Positions 10,161 through 22,734 of a stretch of 64,000 nt of DNA are shown one piece after another. A program made the translations under genes and the position numbers. This DNA comes from Wuchereria bancrofti. Its lineage: Eukaryota; Nematoda; Chromadorea; Rhabditida; Onchocercidae. Numbering within the stretch: the first letter of the stretch is position 1; every line of letters begins with the position of its first letter. The DNA is taken from assembly GCA_005281725.1 (NCBI GenBank), contig SSBO01000012.1, positions 2,152,194 to 2,216,193 on the forward strand, written 5' to 3'. The notes under the pieces are model-generated. The model saw nothing but the letters and a program-made list of their open reading frames with translations. It was not told the origin of the DNA and searched no databases.

Positions 10161-13100
10161 TTAGTCGCCTTCTTCACTTATCAAATTGTCTAGAAGCTGT
10201 TGTCGCAGCTCATCGTCTCCGAAACTTTGAATCTTTCTGTACAGTTCCTGTTCATCTAAATTTATTTTCGAATTCTTTGTTTCCAGGCTTTCCAACATGT
10301 CACTTGCAGTCTGAAACTTCATTTCATTTCAGATAACCATTGCAAGCGTACAGCTTCTTTGATTCATTTGCTCGTAAATATCTATGTTAAGTCCTAAAAT
10401 TAAAATTGGCTTGAAAATCAGCATACCTGAAGAACATTTTCTGGGAGACCAATCATTTTACCGATGTTTAAGCCAAACGAACGACCCGCAACACCCGGTA
10501 TTATCTTATAAAGTAAAATGAGCTGGCCGTTCTCATCAACTTGAGAAGCGGTACAGACATTTTTCAACTGCTTCGGATACACACGGCTTAGTCCAGCCAA
10601 TTCATGATAATGCGTAGCATATATGCAGAAACATTTCACCCGTGAAACAATATCTCTGTAAACGCTTTTTGCTTAACCGTAAAATATGAAAACATGATAA
10701 CGAAAAGATATTGCAGAAGAAAACACAACCAACTCTGCAATTGCCCAAGCTAATCCGAAGCCATCATACGTTGATGTACCACGTCCAAGCTCATCAACAA
10801 TAATCAAAGAATGACAAGTTGCTGACTGTAAAATATAATAATTTGAGATAGAAAACACTGCTAAACTTTCAGCTCTTAAAATTTCCAAAAGACTGGTTCA
10901 AAAAAGATCTCCAAAAGAAAGATACTTGCGGCATGAACTATTTTAATGAATTATTTCCACTTAGGAATCAGGAACTGACTTCGAGAATCGATGCACAATC
11001 ATTCATTTCTGCCATAAAAGTGGAAACTCCTTTACACTGATAATCGCAGCTGCCTATCCTAAATATAAAGCATAACTGCGGTTCTCCTTAAAAAATATGT
11101 TCTCAGCATAACTCTCTTAATGTAGATGTATGCCGCCGTTAACCATGACTGCTTTAAGTTTGTATAAGATAAATGACCGAATTATTAAAGTACGGAACTG
11201 CATCCATCAAGTCATATATCAGAATTCCGTATAACATGAAGATGCATTACTTTTTCTCCCAAATGTAACATAACTCTTTAGATCGGATATCAAAGAAAAC
11301 TCAAAAAAGTGAAACCATTCTCCTTTCTGGATTACCTATTAAATTTATAAAAGCAATAGTCGTAACTTCATTAATGAAATTACTACAAAACATCAAAAAA
11401 CTGAGTTCAGCATTTACAAAGCAGTGTATATGACTAGGAGACAGATATAAGGAATTGCAAAGCGAAAAACTACCTTGTATGAATTCCATCTATAAGCGAG
11501 AACCGAGCACTCTCACATGGTACAAATGAGCCCATTTGTGCTAAAAGGACTGAAATTGCGCAACAACGTAAGTACGTACTTTTGCCTCCCATGTTTGCGC
11601 CTGTCAGCATCAAAAACATTGCATCACCTGAAATGATTGTATCTATGAAACAGTAAAGTTTCGCTACAATCTAAGACAAAAATTGAGACTTATAAAACAT
11701 TCATAATGAGAAAATAATTTGTATTTCCCATAAAAATGGTTGTAACCTTCTTGTTCACTGCCGAGAATTACATCATTGGATATAAATTGTGGAGAATTTG
11801 GATTGGCCTCCATAACTGGATGACGGCACTTTCTGAGTTCTAGAACTTGTTTACCTAAAAGCAAACACACAAAGAAGTATATTGAACAAGTTATGGACTT
11901 GAACAAGATGACAGAATATACCCTTATTTTCAACAAATGTCCTAATTATTTAAAATCAAATCTTCCTAATGTAATGGACTTTTCAGCGCCAACAAAACGA
12001 AAGACATGTCCCAAATTATAAAAAATAATGAAAATTAAAACTATACCTTAAGTACATTTTCTTCCTAATCTAAATTAAATTTCCAAAACTGACCTTCGTC
12101 AAGTATCTGTGGTCTCACATAACCTGATGGAGATGTACTGGCCAATATAGAAAGTGCGACCAAAGTATCAATTGTAGCGATTGCACTAGACAACTCACAA
12201 AATGTTGAGACATAACCAGCTGAAATATGCTTGAACTGACAATTGACAATACGTCCCAAATTTTATTTTTCCGATGTACTTGACAGCTGTTCTTCAGCCA
12301 CTTCTTTAAATAAATAAAAATAAATTCTTTAATTAAATAAAACAACTTCTAAGTGATGAAACCATAACTTACAACAAATTTCGACAACCATGTTAACAAA
12401 ACTACTTTGAATTGCCTCGTAGTAAGAAGCAAGTTTCAAATATTCGCGATTTAGTGTATCCAAATCCTTGCAAGTAAAGCGTACACCGGAACCTTTACTT
12501 GTTTCAAGAATCTTCATACCTAACTGTCTAATTGATCTTTCAGCCTGAAAACATTATTTCTCCCAAATATATAATATGCAAAAAAATCGCAAACTCCTAT
12601 ATATTTTTAAGCAAAGGAAAATTTTAAAATAGAATCTAGCAGTATTTAATCTTTACACAGATCAAATTAGATCAACGTTACACAGCAAATTCCACCTTTA
12701 AAGTGACTCGGAAATGGAAACCATGATGTTCATTGTTATCGAGTTTAACTGTTTCGGTTATTCCAGAACAAACCTAAAAACAAAAATATCTAAATAATAT
12801 TTTAAATACCAGCAACAAACAAATATACCGACCTCATAATAAATATCAACCCAACATAAAACTGATCTAACAAATGCATAATAAATCAATAAGTTAACAA
12901 ATAACCTTTTTCAACACAGCATTGCACTCCTTTTCAATTTTGCATATTCTTTTAGCACTTGCTACCAGATTTTCGTCGATACTTGGTAAGATCCTATATG
13001 ATCCCTTTTCTTTCAAATAAGCTAAATCGACTGTATTTTCAATTAGTGCCATGAACTTTTCAAACTGCAATTGTGCTAGAGCAAGCGGCTCCTGTAAAAT

Positions 13101-16100
13101 ATCTTGAAATGACGAGTTCTTGGTTGTAAAATACAAGCACATAAATTTGAAAATGTTATTTGCATAAATAGATTTTAACGGTTATAACACAGCTTTGTAC
13201 ACCTACCAAGCATAAATCATTAACCGATGGTGCCAAGGAACCACAAGAAGCATGAAGTTCGTCCAATACTTGATGGAATCGTTTCAGCAGACGGACGACT
13301 TGGTAAAGCCGATAACATTCCTTTAAACAAACTGATGCTTGCTTTTAACTTCCCACAAAAACCACCAATAACGAAGAGCTTGCTCCTTTTTTCTCGCAAC
13401 AATTCTAATTGTTTCATTCCTCCTCCCCAGATATGGGAACTCTCTTTGAAAGGAAACTCAACAAAGTAACGAAAATTTGCACTAGGCATAAAAAATTTTG
13501 TCAGAACCTGCAAGCCTGCTTTCTTTTGTACCAATTTTCTGGTAATTGTTGTAATATCAGGTATTCGACGTAAGATATCGTCATGAAGTATAGTACGGCA
13601 CGAAAAATTATTGACAAAAGCCTCAACTACATCCAATCGTTCATTAATTTTGCGTATATCGTGTAAAGGTCGTCGAACCCAGTCACCTACAATTATGTCG
13701 AAGACATTGAAAGGTATGTCTATAGCTCGAAATGATTGCAGAAAATTACTTATTTGTTTCGTTTAAAAAAGAAAAAAAAAAATTTAGATCCAAACTACGT
13801 TCTCAATACTTACGTAAAAGGCGTTGTCCTTGAGGAGTGCGACATTTATTTAGTAAATCATAAAGCGAACCTACATCGTTCATCAAATCTTCTGAAATTT
13901 AATCCAATTAGCATACTTTATTCGGACGTTATTTTAGCTATCGTCGTATCTAAGAATACTACACATACTGGATAGTTACATAAACATAATAAACAAATAA
14001 CTGAACAAAAAATACCATCTTCTTGAAATGCACTGAACAATTCGAGAGCTTTTACAGTGGCGGAATTCAAATACATGTAACCTGCCGATTTATAATTACG
14101 TAACTGAAATTTCCCACTTTTCACTCCAATATTATTTAAATTCAAATGTTGAATCAACCCCATAAAGCAAGCTTTCTGTGCCCTTGAAAGATGAACGTCT
14201 GAAATGAAGCAAATCTTCCATGGAAAAATTTTGATGAAAATGCATAATAAAATGGTAACAGAATAATTTAACTTTCAAAAAATGTTCAGAAACAAAACAT
14301 TTATGCTTTCCTAAATATTTCTATAATAGAAATCGGTCCAATCTGTTTTAAATTTGTATGATGAGAAAAGCAGTGTTTATTTTCCGATACACACCAAAAA
14401 GTAATTCAACTGCTTCCAGTTTCGACAAACGTAACATAACAAATGGAAAATTAAACAACTTATGCAGAAAATTACCCTTATATTTTGGATCAATCATTTC
14501 AGCTATTGGATCAGAAAGCATAGCAGGAAGCTGCTCACTAAACTGAAACAGTTCTTTTTTGATACCAGCTTTTTTGAGCACAGTATGCAACTGGCTACTA
14601 TTTTCACCGGATAAACTGACAGACGATATTCCCATTTTAATCGGAACCAGCAAACATTCGCGTGGTACCAGTGCAGCCAAACATTTCTAAACAGATTTTC
14701 TTATGAGTTATTTGAACAAAGATCATGTCAGCACCAGAATCTCGACCATTTCAGACGAATGACACTATTTTTAATTGATATTATTTGCTCTTACCTCCAA
14801 ATTCACAAAGTGATCAGTATCAAGGAATTCAGCGATTGTAAGCTGCATTTCCCGAACATTACAGGAAACAATAGAGACCACATACTGAATAAAAGATAGC
14901 TTCAAATTCGCAAAAAACCTAGGAAATCTAGTTTTGATTATCAGTTGGAAAAAAATTCCGGAAAAATTTTCTGATATATAAAGAAATTGGAAAATGCACG
15001 AAGTCCAGAGTAATGAATAACAGATAACGGTACTTCGGTGGAGTCGTGTCTTTCTGTCACAGTTAATGCTGCAACTGTTGTAAGTTCGTACAATTTAGCA
15101 CTGTTACCAACAATATCTTCAAAATCATTTAAACATCCTAGTGAACCCTAAAAATAAATACATTTATAACTGCTTTCAAACTGCTGAAATAAGATCTGGA
15201 AAAGGAAATTCTATATGAGGTCCTCATTTCCAATTGCAATAATATATAAGGTAAACGAAACTGCACCCTTCATTATCAATCGGACGTTACGAATAACAGA
15301 AATCATTTAAATTTTCCTTACCTCTCGGTATTCAGTCTGAAATTTAGCTATAAATACCCAATCATATCATTTGATGCATTTCATCTTCTGTTTCACTCGC
15401 AATCATTACGATGACTTGCAATAGATGTGAGCGAACAAACGAAGTTCACAAATCCTCCTCACTCATCTTTTTAAGTGCAATAAAGAGCAATCAAAAAATC
15501 CAAAAAGCTTTGTTGCAACCAGCAGAAGGCTTACTTTTGCTTTAAGTTTCCACTGTCCAACACTTGCAGCGTACACCTCCACACGATAATGTTTCACTAA
15601 GATGGCATCATGAACAACGCGCAAATACTGCGCATTATTTAAGACATGATACATTAATTCGGTTTCACCTATAAATATTTATCAATTAAATATGTCAATC
15701 ACTTTACATAAAGGTGTATACTCAAGAAATGACTAACGACATATTTTAGTAGTAAATATAAACTCCTTCTCTCCAGATATATACTTTTCGTATTAATACT
15801 GAACCATGAGAAGCATATTATTCACCAATTTTGCATCGTCGAAGACCAACTTCGCTGCAAAAAACATTGTTTGCAATGAAAAGTGCATCGTCATCATAGC
15901 ACGAATAAAGCTCCTGAAATCAAACAACTTACATATATAGGATATTCTAGAATAAAACAAAATCGACTTCCTATTTGGAGATAATACAAGAATTATCAAT
16001 TAAATGCATCTATCGCCTGTTTATAGAAAGGCGTATAGTCAAGAAGTGACTGACATATCTTAACATAAACTCCTCCAGACATATACTTCTCGTATCAAAC

Positions 16101-16276
16101 TGAGCCTAGAGAGGCCTATTACTCAGCAAAACATGCTTTGGAATCTGTCTAAGTCCCAGACATATAAAACTCAAGATCAGCACAAAAAAAAAACCCACGT
16201 TCCGCTCAAAGATGACAACAGTCCCTGTTGCTTTATTTTGAAGTATCTTCACCAAACCTTTATCCAGTTTATCCAT
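10161..16276 (-). CDS. msh-2: DNA mismatch repair protein MSH2
   Basis: MutS homologue that forms MutS-alpha with MSH6 in the nucleus and recognises base mismatches and small loops. The start is ATG at 16276 ([18 protein letters not shown]), ten bases after an AG acceptor. Early exons are 16276-16199, 15913-15826 ([18 protein letters not shown], aligned to the MSH2 N-terminal mismatch-binding domain) and 15668-15535 ([15 protein letters not shown]). Connector and lever regions follow around 15145-12900, for example [18 protein letters not shown] and [16 protein letters not shown]. The ATPase is intact: Walker [10 protein letters not shown] near 11575-11602, [17 protein letters not shown] near 10990-11040, and Walker [19 protein letters not shown] near 10745-10797. 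The [10 protein letters not shown] helix and [13 protein letters not shown] follow. The last exon ends at TAA 10161 after [11 protein letters not shown]. No N-terminal PCNA-binding QxxLxxFF box is visible. Confidence 0.97.
15677..16140. repeat. Diverged direct duplication inside msh-2 introns
   Basis: About 150 bases at 15677-15833 recur at about 15993-16140 with many substitutions and small gaps. Shared landmarks are TATCAATTAAAT, AAGAA(A/G)TGACT, ATAAACTCCT and ATATACTT(T/C)TCGTAT, in the same order. The first copy overlaps the end of exon 2; the second lies in intron 1 and looks like a decayed copy of that exon edge. Confidence 0.65.
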
Positions 16277-17310
16277 AGCCAAAGACTAATTGTTGTGCAT
16301 AACCAGTATTAGTGATGAAAGATGCTGAATGAAACCATCAACAACATATATGGTCAACCCAAACATGAATGAATAATTTCTATCATAAGATGATTTAGTC
16401 AACTTTCTGCATATTACATATTCCATGATAAAACATAGATTCTGCCTCTACTTATTGGCACTGCAAGCTCAACACTGCCCACTATTACCTTCTTCCACAC
16501 TTGTCCCACAGTAACATCAGTGATGCAAACCAAAAAGAACCCCATGCAGTTAGAGAAGACCAATCAATCCCCTTCCCTGTATAAATACATAGGCCTACCA
16601 AATTTAAACCAATATCAACCTAAAACGACATGATCTAGTACAAATTTCACTCAAGTTCAGTTAAAACGTGGAAAGAAGACCAGAAAAATGACAAACAACA
16701 GGTGAATTATATCATAAAAAATTTATATCTGCAAACGTTCATTTCTGAAGTAATTTTCTTACAAGATGTGCAAATAATGGCACTCATCAGCATCAAGTGG
16801 CATTTTTTAGGAAGGTTCCGTTTTTAACTCCGATAACAATAAAGGATAAATTTTGGGCTTTACATGGCAATTCTATTTTCCAGAAAACAAATGGCTCAGT
16901 CATATGAAAACACGAATGGATCATTTGAACAGGGCAATTCAGGAATGTAATGTTAAGTGAATTCTTTGCTACTTCTCAAGCGAGTATGTTTGACTGGCAC
17001 TTCAATGATTGTGAATCCTGAAAATTCTAAGTAATCATTAAAGTAAGACTTATTCATATAACTTTACAATTAATTTAAACTAAAATTGATGTCATGATAT
17101 AACGATTTTGTTATAGAAGAGCAACATTTATAGCAAGCTTTCGACGAAATTTTCGAAATAGTCTTAGAATATGAACGAACAAGAACAAAATTCATAAATT
17201 CAATTCTCAAAAAAAATTCCATACTACTGAAAACTATTGCAGTTTGGATATTACCATTGCTTGCAATATACTGATATCATTTCCAGTTATTTCCTCTCCC
17301 TTCCTTGCTT
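16277..17310. other. Spacer between the RNase H2B-like gene and msh-2
   Basis: One kilobase of AT-rich sequence between two minus-strand genes. The AG acceptor ten bases upstream of the msh-2 ATG would suit trans-splicing. I see no coding exon here. A spacer this long is wider than the typical few hundred bases of a Caenorhabditis operon, so co-transcription remains open. Confidence 0.55.
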
Positions 17311-19575
17311 CTAAAATCCTGTTTTTTTTCGGCGTTTATTCGACGGCGCATCTTCATTTCCTCCGTGGACAAAATCGATTTCTACCAACCTCAGTATATC
17401 AGCCGGGAGGTTTTCCTCCAAAATACCGCAAACAGCACGATCACAATCTGATTCTAAAGAACTTTTTAAAAAGATACATGAATTCACGAATTTTTTGTAT
17501 TAAAAATATACATGAGTTAGTAATAACAGAGTAAGATAACGCTATCTCTTTTTTCTCTAATTCTTTGTTTGAAAAAAATAAACGAACAGTACTGATCACT
17601 GCCAAATTACTTCATTTAAAAACAACTAAGTGTCTTATCAATTTTTTCTATTTTCTCCTTTCATAGTCATGATGTTTTTTTTTTTTAAATTTTCTCTTAT
17701 TTTCTTCTTAAAGTCATTTGAAATTTGGTTTCTTATTGTAATATTTATAACTAGTTATAAACAATCTCGAAACAAGTCAAAAAATTTAGTGTGCACTTCA
17801 CCAAGAGCTAAAGTTCAATTGAAAGAAAAATCCACTGTGTTGAGATCTTGAAAATTATTTCCATTTCCTGTAAGTAACCACAAAATAATTTATTAAAAAC
17901 TTACTATAATGATCAGATTTTCTCAACAGCTTTATCTTGTTCATTATATAATCCATCAGCAAAGATTCACTGTATTTGTATGTTTCAATATTTGATATCT
18001 CTAAATGTGAGATGAATTATGGATTTCTAGGCATTTTCTAAAAACGACATATCACACCAGTATCGCTGGAAGTCATGGTACATTCCCATAAAAAAAGAAA
18101 AAAGAATCGCTAAAACAACAATTTAAGAAGAGCACGAACCCTTACAATGACAAGCATGCTTCAACGATGACTTTACAGCTTTAACATTCTCAAGCAATTT
18201 TATTGATGGAAAATAATCATCCACTAAAATTTCCTTCAGTGATACATAATCATCCTGCAAAAGCACAAAAATTGTAAAGAAAAATACTTCAAACAATCTA
18301 AACTTAAAGGTTGAGTTTAGAAACTATGATAAAAATATTCCTAAATATATCTAACTTGTTAATAGCTTTTGTCAAAAATACAGAAGCTTGATGTTATTTA
18401 CCTCTTCATTTCTGACATAATACAGATGAGTGATTCCCAAAATCTATTTTTTTTATACAAATCGTCATGCATTCTTACAGAATTGTTTTTGGTATACTGA
18501 AACGGTGTCTGGGAAAAGTATGACCACTGATGCAAAAAATGATCTCTACTGACGTTCATGCATCGTTTTGTTTTAATAAATGATCGTAAATTATTACCTT
18601 CGCAAATTTTCGCAAATAAGGTAGCAACAGCAGTACGGGACTCACTGGTACAAATAAAATTAATGAGCCATTACTAACCACATTATTACCAAGCAGAACT
18701 GACCTCAAACAAAATTTTGTACTGTAAAAAGAAGACGTACACATCGACAAACCGATCATTTCCATTTCTAAAATGTTCTCACTCATTTCCAGTGCCTCAT
18801 TTTAAAAGTAACTTTGTTACAAAAATTTCTAGCGTTCACAAACTATACCTGAAACCGTCATCAAACTTTAACAATTCTTCTACTCTTTCATTTCCAATTG
18901 CATACAGTGTTGCACTGCCCGTCTTTGGATGTCGAAGTAAGTGAAGCTGTTTCTCGTGAAGTTCACCTTAAACAAACAAGAAAATATATAAAAGCATCAA
19001 ATTTAAATATATATGACTGCGCTGAAATCTCTTAAAGCATAAGAATTGCTGCACAGTGTAAATTTCCTATGTTAGCCATTGAAAATAGATAGCAGTCTCA
19101 TCAGCGAACTAGCTGAAATAAAAGCTCTGATGTTTTGCTCAGTAAGCCAACTACAACAGCATGCATTCCTGCCATCAGTAAAATAAACATTGTGGACAAT
19201 GAAGTACAGTACCGCAAACTGCTAGGTACAAGCAATAAGTTAAGAGCACTTAATATTTCCCAAGAATTTCGTGGTATCTGGAAAATTCGATCAGAGACAG
19301 TCTATAAATCCATAAAGCAGCGTTCATTCTTCCAAATTTCATACCCCACTGCATTCTTTTCTTCCATATGAAACAGAAAATCTTCTGGAACTTACGTGAA
19401 GAATGCAATTACAACGTTCAGAGTAGTAAAGCAACAAACCATATGATACAATAAATCGCGTGAAAGATTGACCATTTTGCTGATAACAATCACTTCCAGC
19501 TCTTCCTTCTTTGCACTTCTTGTCTAATCCTAATTCTTCGACTGATAACTTCGGAAATGAACTCGTTGAATTCAT
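17311..19575 (-). CDS. Ribonuclease H2 subunit B-like protein
   Basis: RNase H2B is a non-catalytic subunit of the nuclear enzyme that cuts RNA:DNA hybrids and single ribonucleotides in DNA. Recognised pieces, in order: KQLHLLRHPKTGSATLYAIG (about 18968-18848), RSVLLGNNVVSNGSLILFVP plus VSPVLLLLPYLRKFAK (18738-18598), VSLKEILVDDYFPSIKLLE (about 18257-18135), and ETYKYSESLLMDYIMNKIK (about 17996-17910). The last exon (about 17465-17311) encodes CGILEENLPADILRLVE and ends NKRRKKTGF, a basic stretch that could be a nuclear signal. The LLxxxLxxPLLLLPYL-type core and the YKYS...L motif match animal RNase H2B. The first exon is unresolved: ATG at 19575 (MNSTSSFPKL) is possible, yet a different frame there reads EELEVIVISKM, more like the family. 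One exon between 17900 and 17470 is also uncertain. Confidence 0.75.
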
Positions 19576-20956
19576 TTCAATAACTAGAATTTTCCAATTA
19601 TTAAACTAGCAAAAATACCATGCTAAGCATGGAGTTATATAATATTGCAGTTATAGTGTCCATATTTTTTCCAAATTAAGAATAAAATCAAAATAGGTTG
19701 TTTTGCTCATAACGAAATAAAAGTGCTAGGCAAATAGAAATGAATGAAATTACATATGAAAATGAATACAGTTGACATCTTTTTTGTGCAAATACTGTCA
19801 TATCTCGTCTACGAGAATGAATTATTATAATTCTCCACCACTTATCGTTTATATTAATCACTAACAAATTTTGACGGGCTCAAAAAACACCACACAAATC
19901 AGTGCTATTCCCTCGCGCACTCATGCTGCGGCCTCGGTTAATGTTGCAGGACGCCTTGAAAAATGATGATCTTCTGAGATGTTTACAGCATATCAACGTA
20001 ATGATAATGCTAGCAGAGATAATGCTAAGTCTGATAATGTTAATCAATTTAACTTGCATAATTTTCTATTCAGAGTTGAAATGATATTAAATCTTATATA
20101 TGATAAAAATAAACGAAAATGTGTTTAACTTGGATGGAATTTAAGCCCACTTATTGCATACTAACTAATTGAATCATATTAGTAATTGAAATTTTGATAT
20201 TTAGGAAATGCTATCCAACTTCTAGCTATTCAGTTACTTTGATTGGTCACCTACTAGTTCCGGTAATTTTCCATCCGGACTCTTTTATTGCCTCTTCAAT
20301 TCCATAGAGATCTCTCCTGTAAGCTTTACGTCATAATATTGATCTTTCATCCAATGGAATCTCAAACCACTAAGCTTTGCTTTTACGCATCCTATACGAA
20401 CCACTATATAGTTAAACATGAAAACACAAAAATTATGTCTATTTATACTAATTTTTTTTTTTTTTATTGGGAAAACAAAAAGAAAAGGGCTCAAGTCAGG
20501 ATCAGCGAGAAATTAGCAGAAATATTGGTTATTAACGACAGATATTGGAGTAGTATTGTGCGAATTTTATTGCAATTGTATATGATAAAATTTTATATAT
20601 TGTTATTTCATCATTCATTTTCTTACCCTAAGCAATTCATAATTTGTCATCTATCAAATCACCTTTAAACAATAATTTGTCGCATAAAATGGAAACAAAA
20701 CTAATCAAATTACAAATTTTTTTTGTTCATTTTCTATCTCGCAATGATTATTTATCGATAGAACTCAATTACTGAGACTAAAGATTGAAACCATGAATAT
20801 GCACCTCAGAAATGCTAGTCGATATCAATCAGTCTTGAAATGTATTATTTCCTCAAAATATCTTCCCTACTTATCCATTTTACACACTGGAAATTACACG
20901 CATATTCTCCTCTATTTTATCATTAATTCATTTCCTTTCTTTATTATTTGTTTATT

Positions 20957-20994
20957 ATATATATATATATATATATATGTGTGCGTGCGTTTGC
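20957..20994. repeat. (AT)n and GT/GC microsatellite
   Basis: Alternating TA for over 20 bases followed by alternating purine-pyrimidine GTGTGCGTGCGT. This is simple-sequence DNA in the intergenic region. Confidence 0.85.
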
Positions 20995-22710
20995 ACAGAC
21001 CTACTTATATGTGTTCATGTCTGCATCTGTATGCAATATTAAAGTTGATTGTTAAACTGATAAATAATGATTAGGAATTAATGTTTGCTGCTTGGGCGCT
21101 GTTATCTATTTCTTGTCAATGCTTGCTATCATCGACATTTTTGTTGCCAGAAAGCTTTTATCGTGAAATCTGTTAAAGTGTTTGTTTTTTTTTTTCTTTT
21201 TATTTTTGTATTGCAGTCTTGAAATATTTGTCAAGAACCACGTACATACTTCTTTCCGTCTTCGTTAAATAATTAACTAACAACTGTTCTATTATTTGAA
21301 ATATTGTTTTACAAATTTGAATGAGCTAATTGCTATTTTCTAAATCGAATATCTAAAGTTGGATTGTATTGGATGTGCAAAATTTCTCTTGCATACATAG
21401 TAATCATTATACAAAAACATTAGGAATAAATAGTGTTTGTGATAATTACTAGAACTATCATATTTGCTTCTTATTCGCTAATATCTTTTTTGATGAATAA
21501 TCTTTGCTATGATGTTTATCAGCGTTTCCAGATTGCGTTTCACAAATTAAATAGCAAAGATATGCATGCCTTCTTATTACAACAGATTGCTTCATTTATA
21601 TTTCCTGACTCAACGTTTTCACATCATTATTCACTTTTCTATTTTATTTGGAAATTATAAATGCATAATTGAACCATACATTACTTAATGAAAATAATTC
21701 ATGTAGTGTGATCATTTCATAATTTATAAAACTTGTTCCACCTAAAATATTTACCAAATCATAATAAATGTTTTTGTTATAATGCTAAATAAGTGGTAAC
21801 AATTCAAATTGTTAAGAAAAAGAAGTGAATTTTTACGTGGTGTGATATAATTGAAAGGATAAGATGAAAACGAGATAAGCAAATGCCAAAAATTCTCGAG
21901 CTGGAAAGCAGCAACACATACACATCTAATACATACAACACATATCTCAATTCTTCCTCTGTTTTTCCTTTGTTTGAACTTTTCAGTTAGGAAAAAAAGG
22001 AGAAAGCTGAAAATTAAATAGATCATTTGTTATTATCACAGATGTTATCAACTTGTTAACTGGAAAAACTGTATATACTACAAGAAGCGCTGATCCATTA
22101 CTGGAAAGAATAATGAACCATGCAAATCATACTTCTTCTGCTTACTTGTATCATTGCTATTTGTACAATTTTTTTAACTGTCTATTAAATTTTGCATTTT
22201 TTTTTCCTTCTCCTTTCTTTCATTTTATGCTTTTAACTAATCAAACAATAGTTGGCGTTTTACATAGCAATTTATTCTGTATTTCGAAAGCGAAAACGTT
22301 TTAGTTTCCGATTCTTGTTAGTGCAGAATTTTCATTTCTCCCTTGATTTCTTCCAAATAAAATGTTAACTTAATATTTTTCATCATGTCGTGAAGTATGA
22401 CAGTCGTGAAGCACGCATAGTAGTGTAACATATTTATGACCTTAAGGTTGCAAATAAATCACCAACGATGGTGCGGTTTGTGTTAGCTAACTAAATTCGA
22501 AGAGAGGAAATCGTTTACGCTGTGGTTGACGGTGTCAGCTTCTAAAATGCAAAACTATTTTCTTCCGATGAAATGACAGGTTGTAAGATATATCTCTAAA
22601 ATATTTTTTTTTTTTATTTTTCAATATATGTCAATTTCAGTAACTGATTTCGGAAAGTTTACCATTAGGAAGTAGTAATTTTGATGAGAATCAAAGACTT
22701 TTAATATATA

Positions 22711-22717
22711 TTTCAAG
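22711..22717 (+). promoter_or_regulatory. Candidate trans-splice acceptor of fibulin-1
   Basis: TTTCAAG ends at 22717, 17 bases before the chosen ATG at 22735, and follows an AT-rich stretch. It supports that start codon. Confidence 0.4.
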
Positions 22718-22734
22718 ATGTTGTGGAATTTTCA

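Larger units (their letters stand above)
19576..22734. other. Intergenic region upstream of fibulin-1
   Basis: About 3.1 kb, very AT-rich, between a minus-strand and a plus-strand gene, so it should carry both promoters. It includes an (AT)n tract at about 20957-20978 running into GTGTGCGTGCGT. Open frames here are short and low in complexity; I support none. Confidence 0.6.

Noticed and set aside
9844..10164. 106-codon plus-strand open frame between the M3 gene and msh-2
   Set aside because: No homology, located in the shared 3' region, and it runs into the msh-2 stop codon on the other strand.
13220..13636. 138-codon minus-strand open frame as a single msh-2 exon
   Set aside because: It begins in msh-2 coding sequence (VVEAFVNNF...[10 protein letters not shown]) but after KKAGLQ a GTTCTG donor follows. 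The family sequence resumes in another frame ([15 protein letters not shown]) after an AAAG acceptor near 13322, so it contains an intron.
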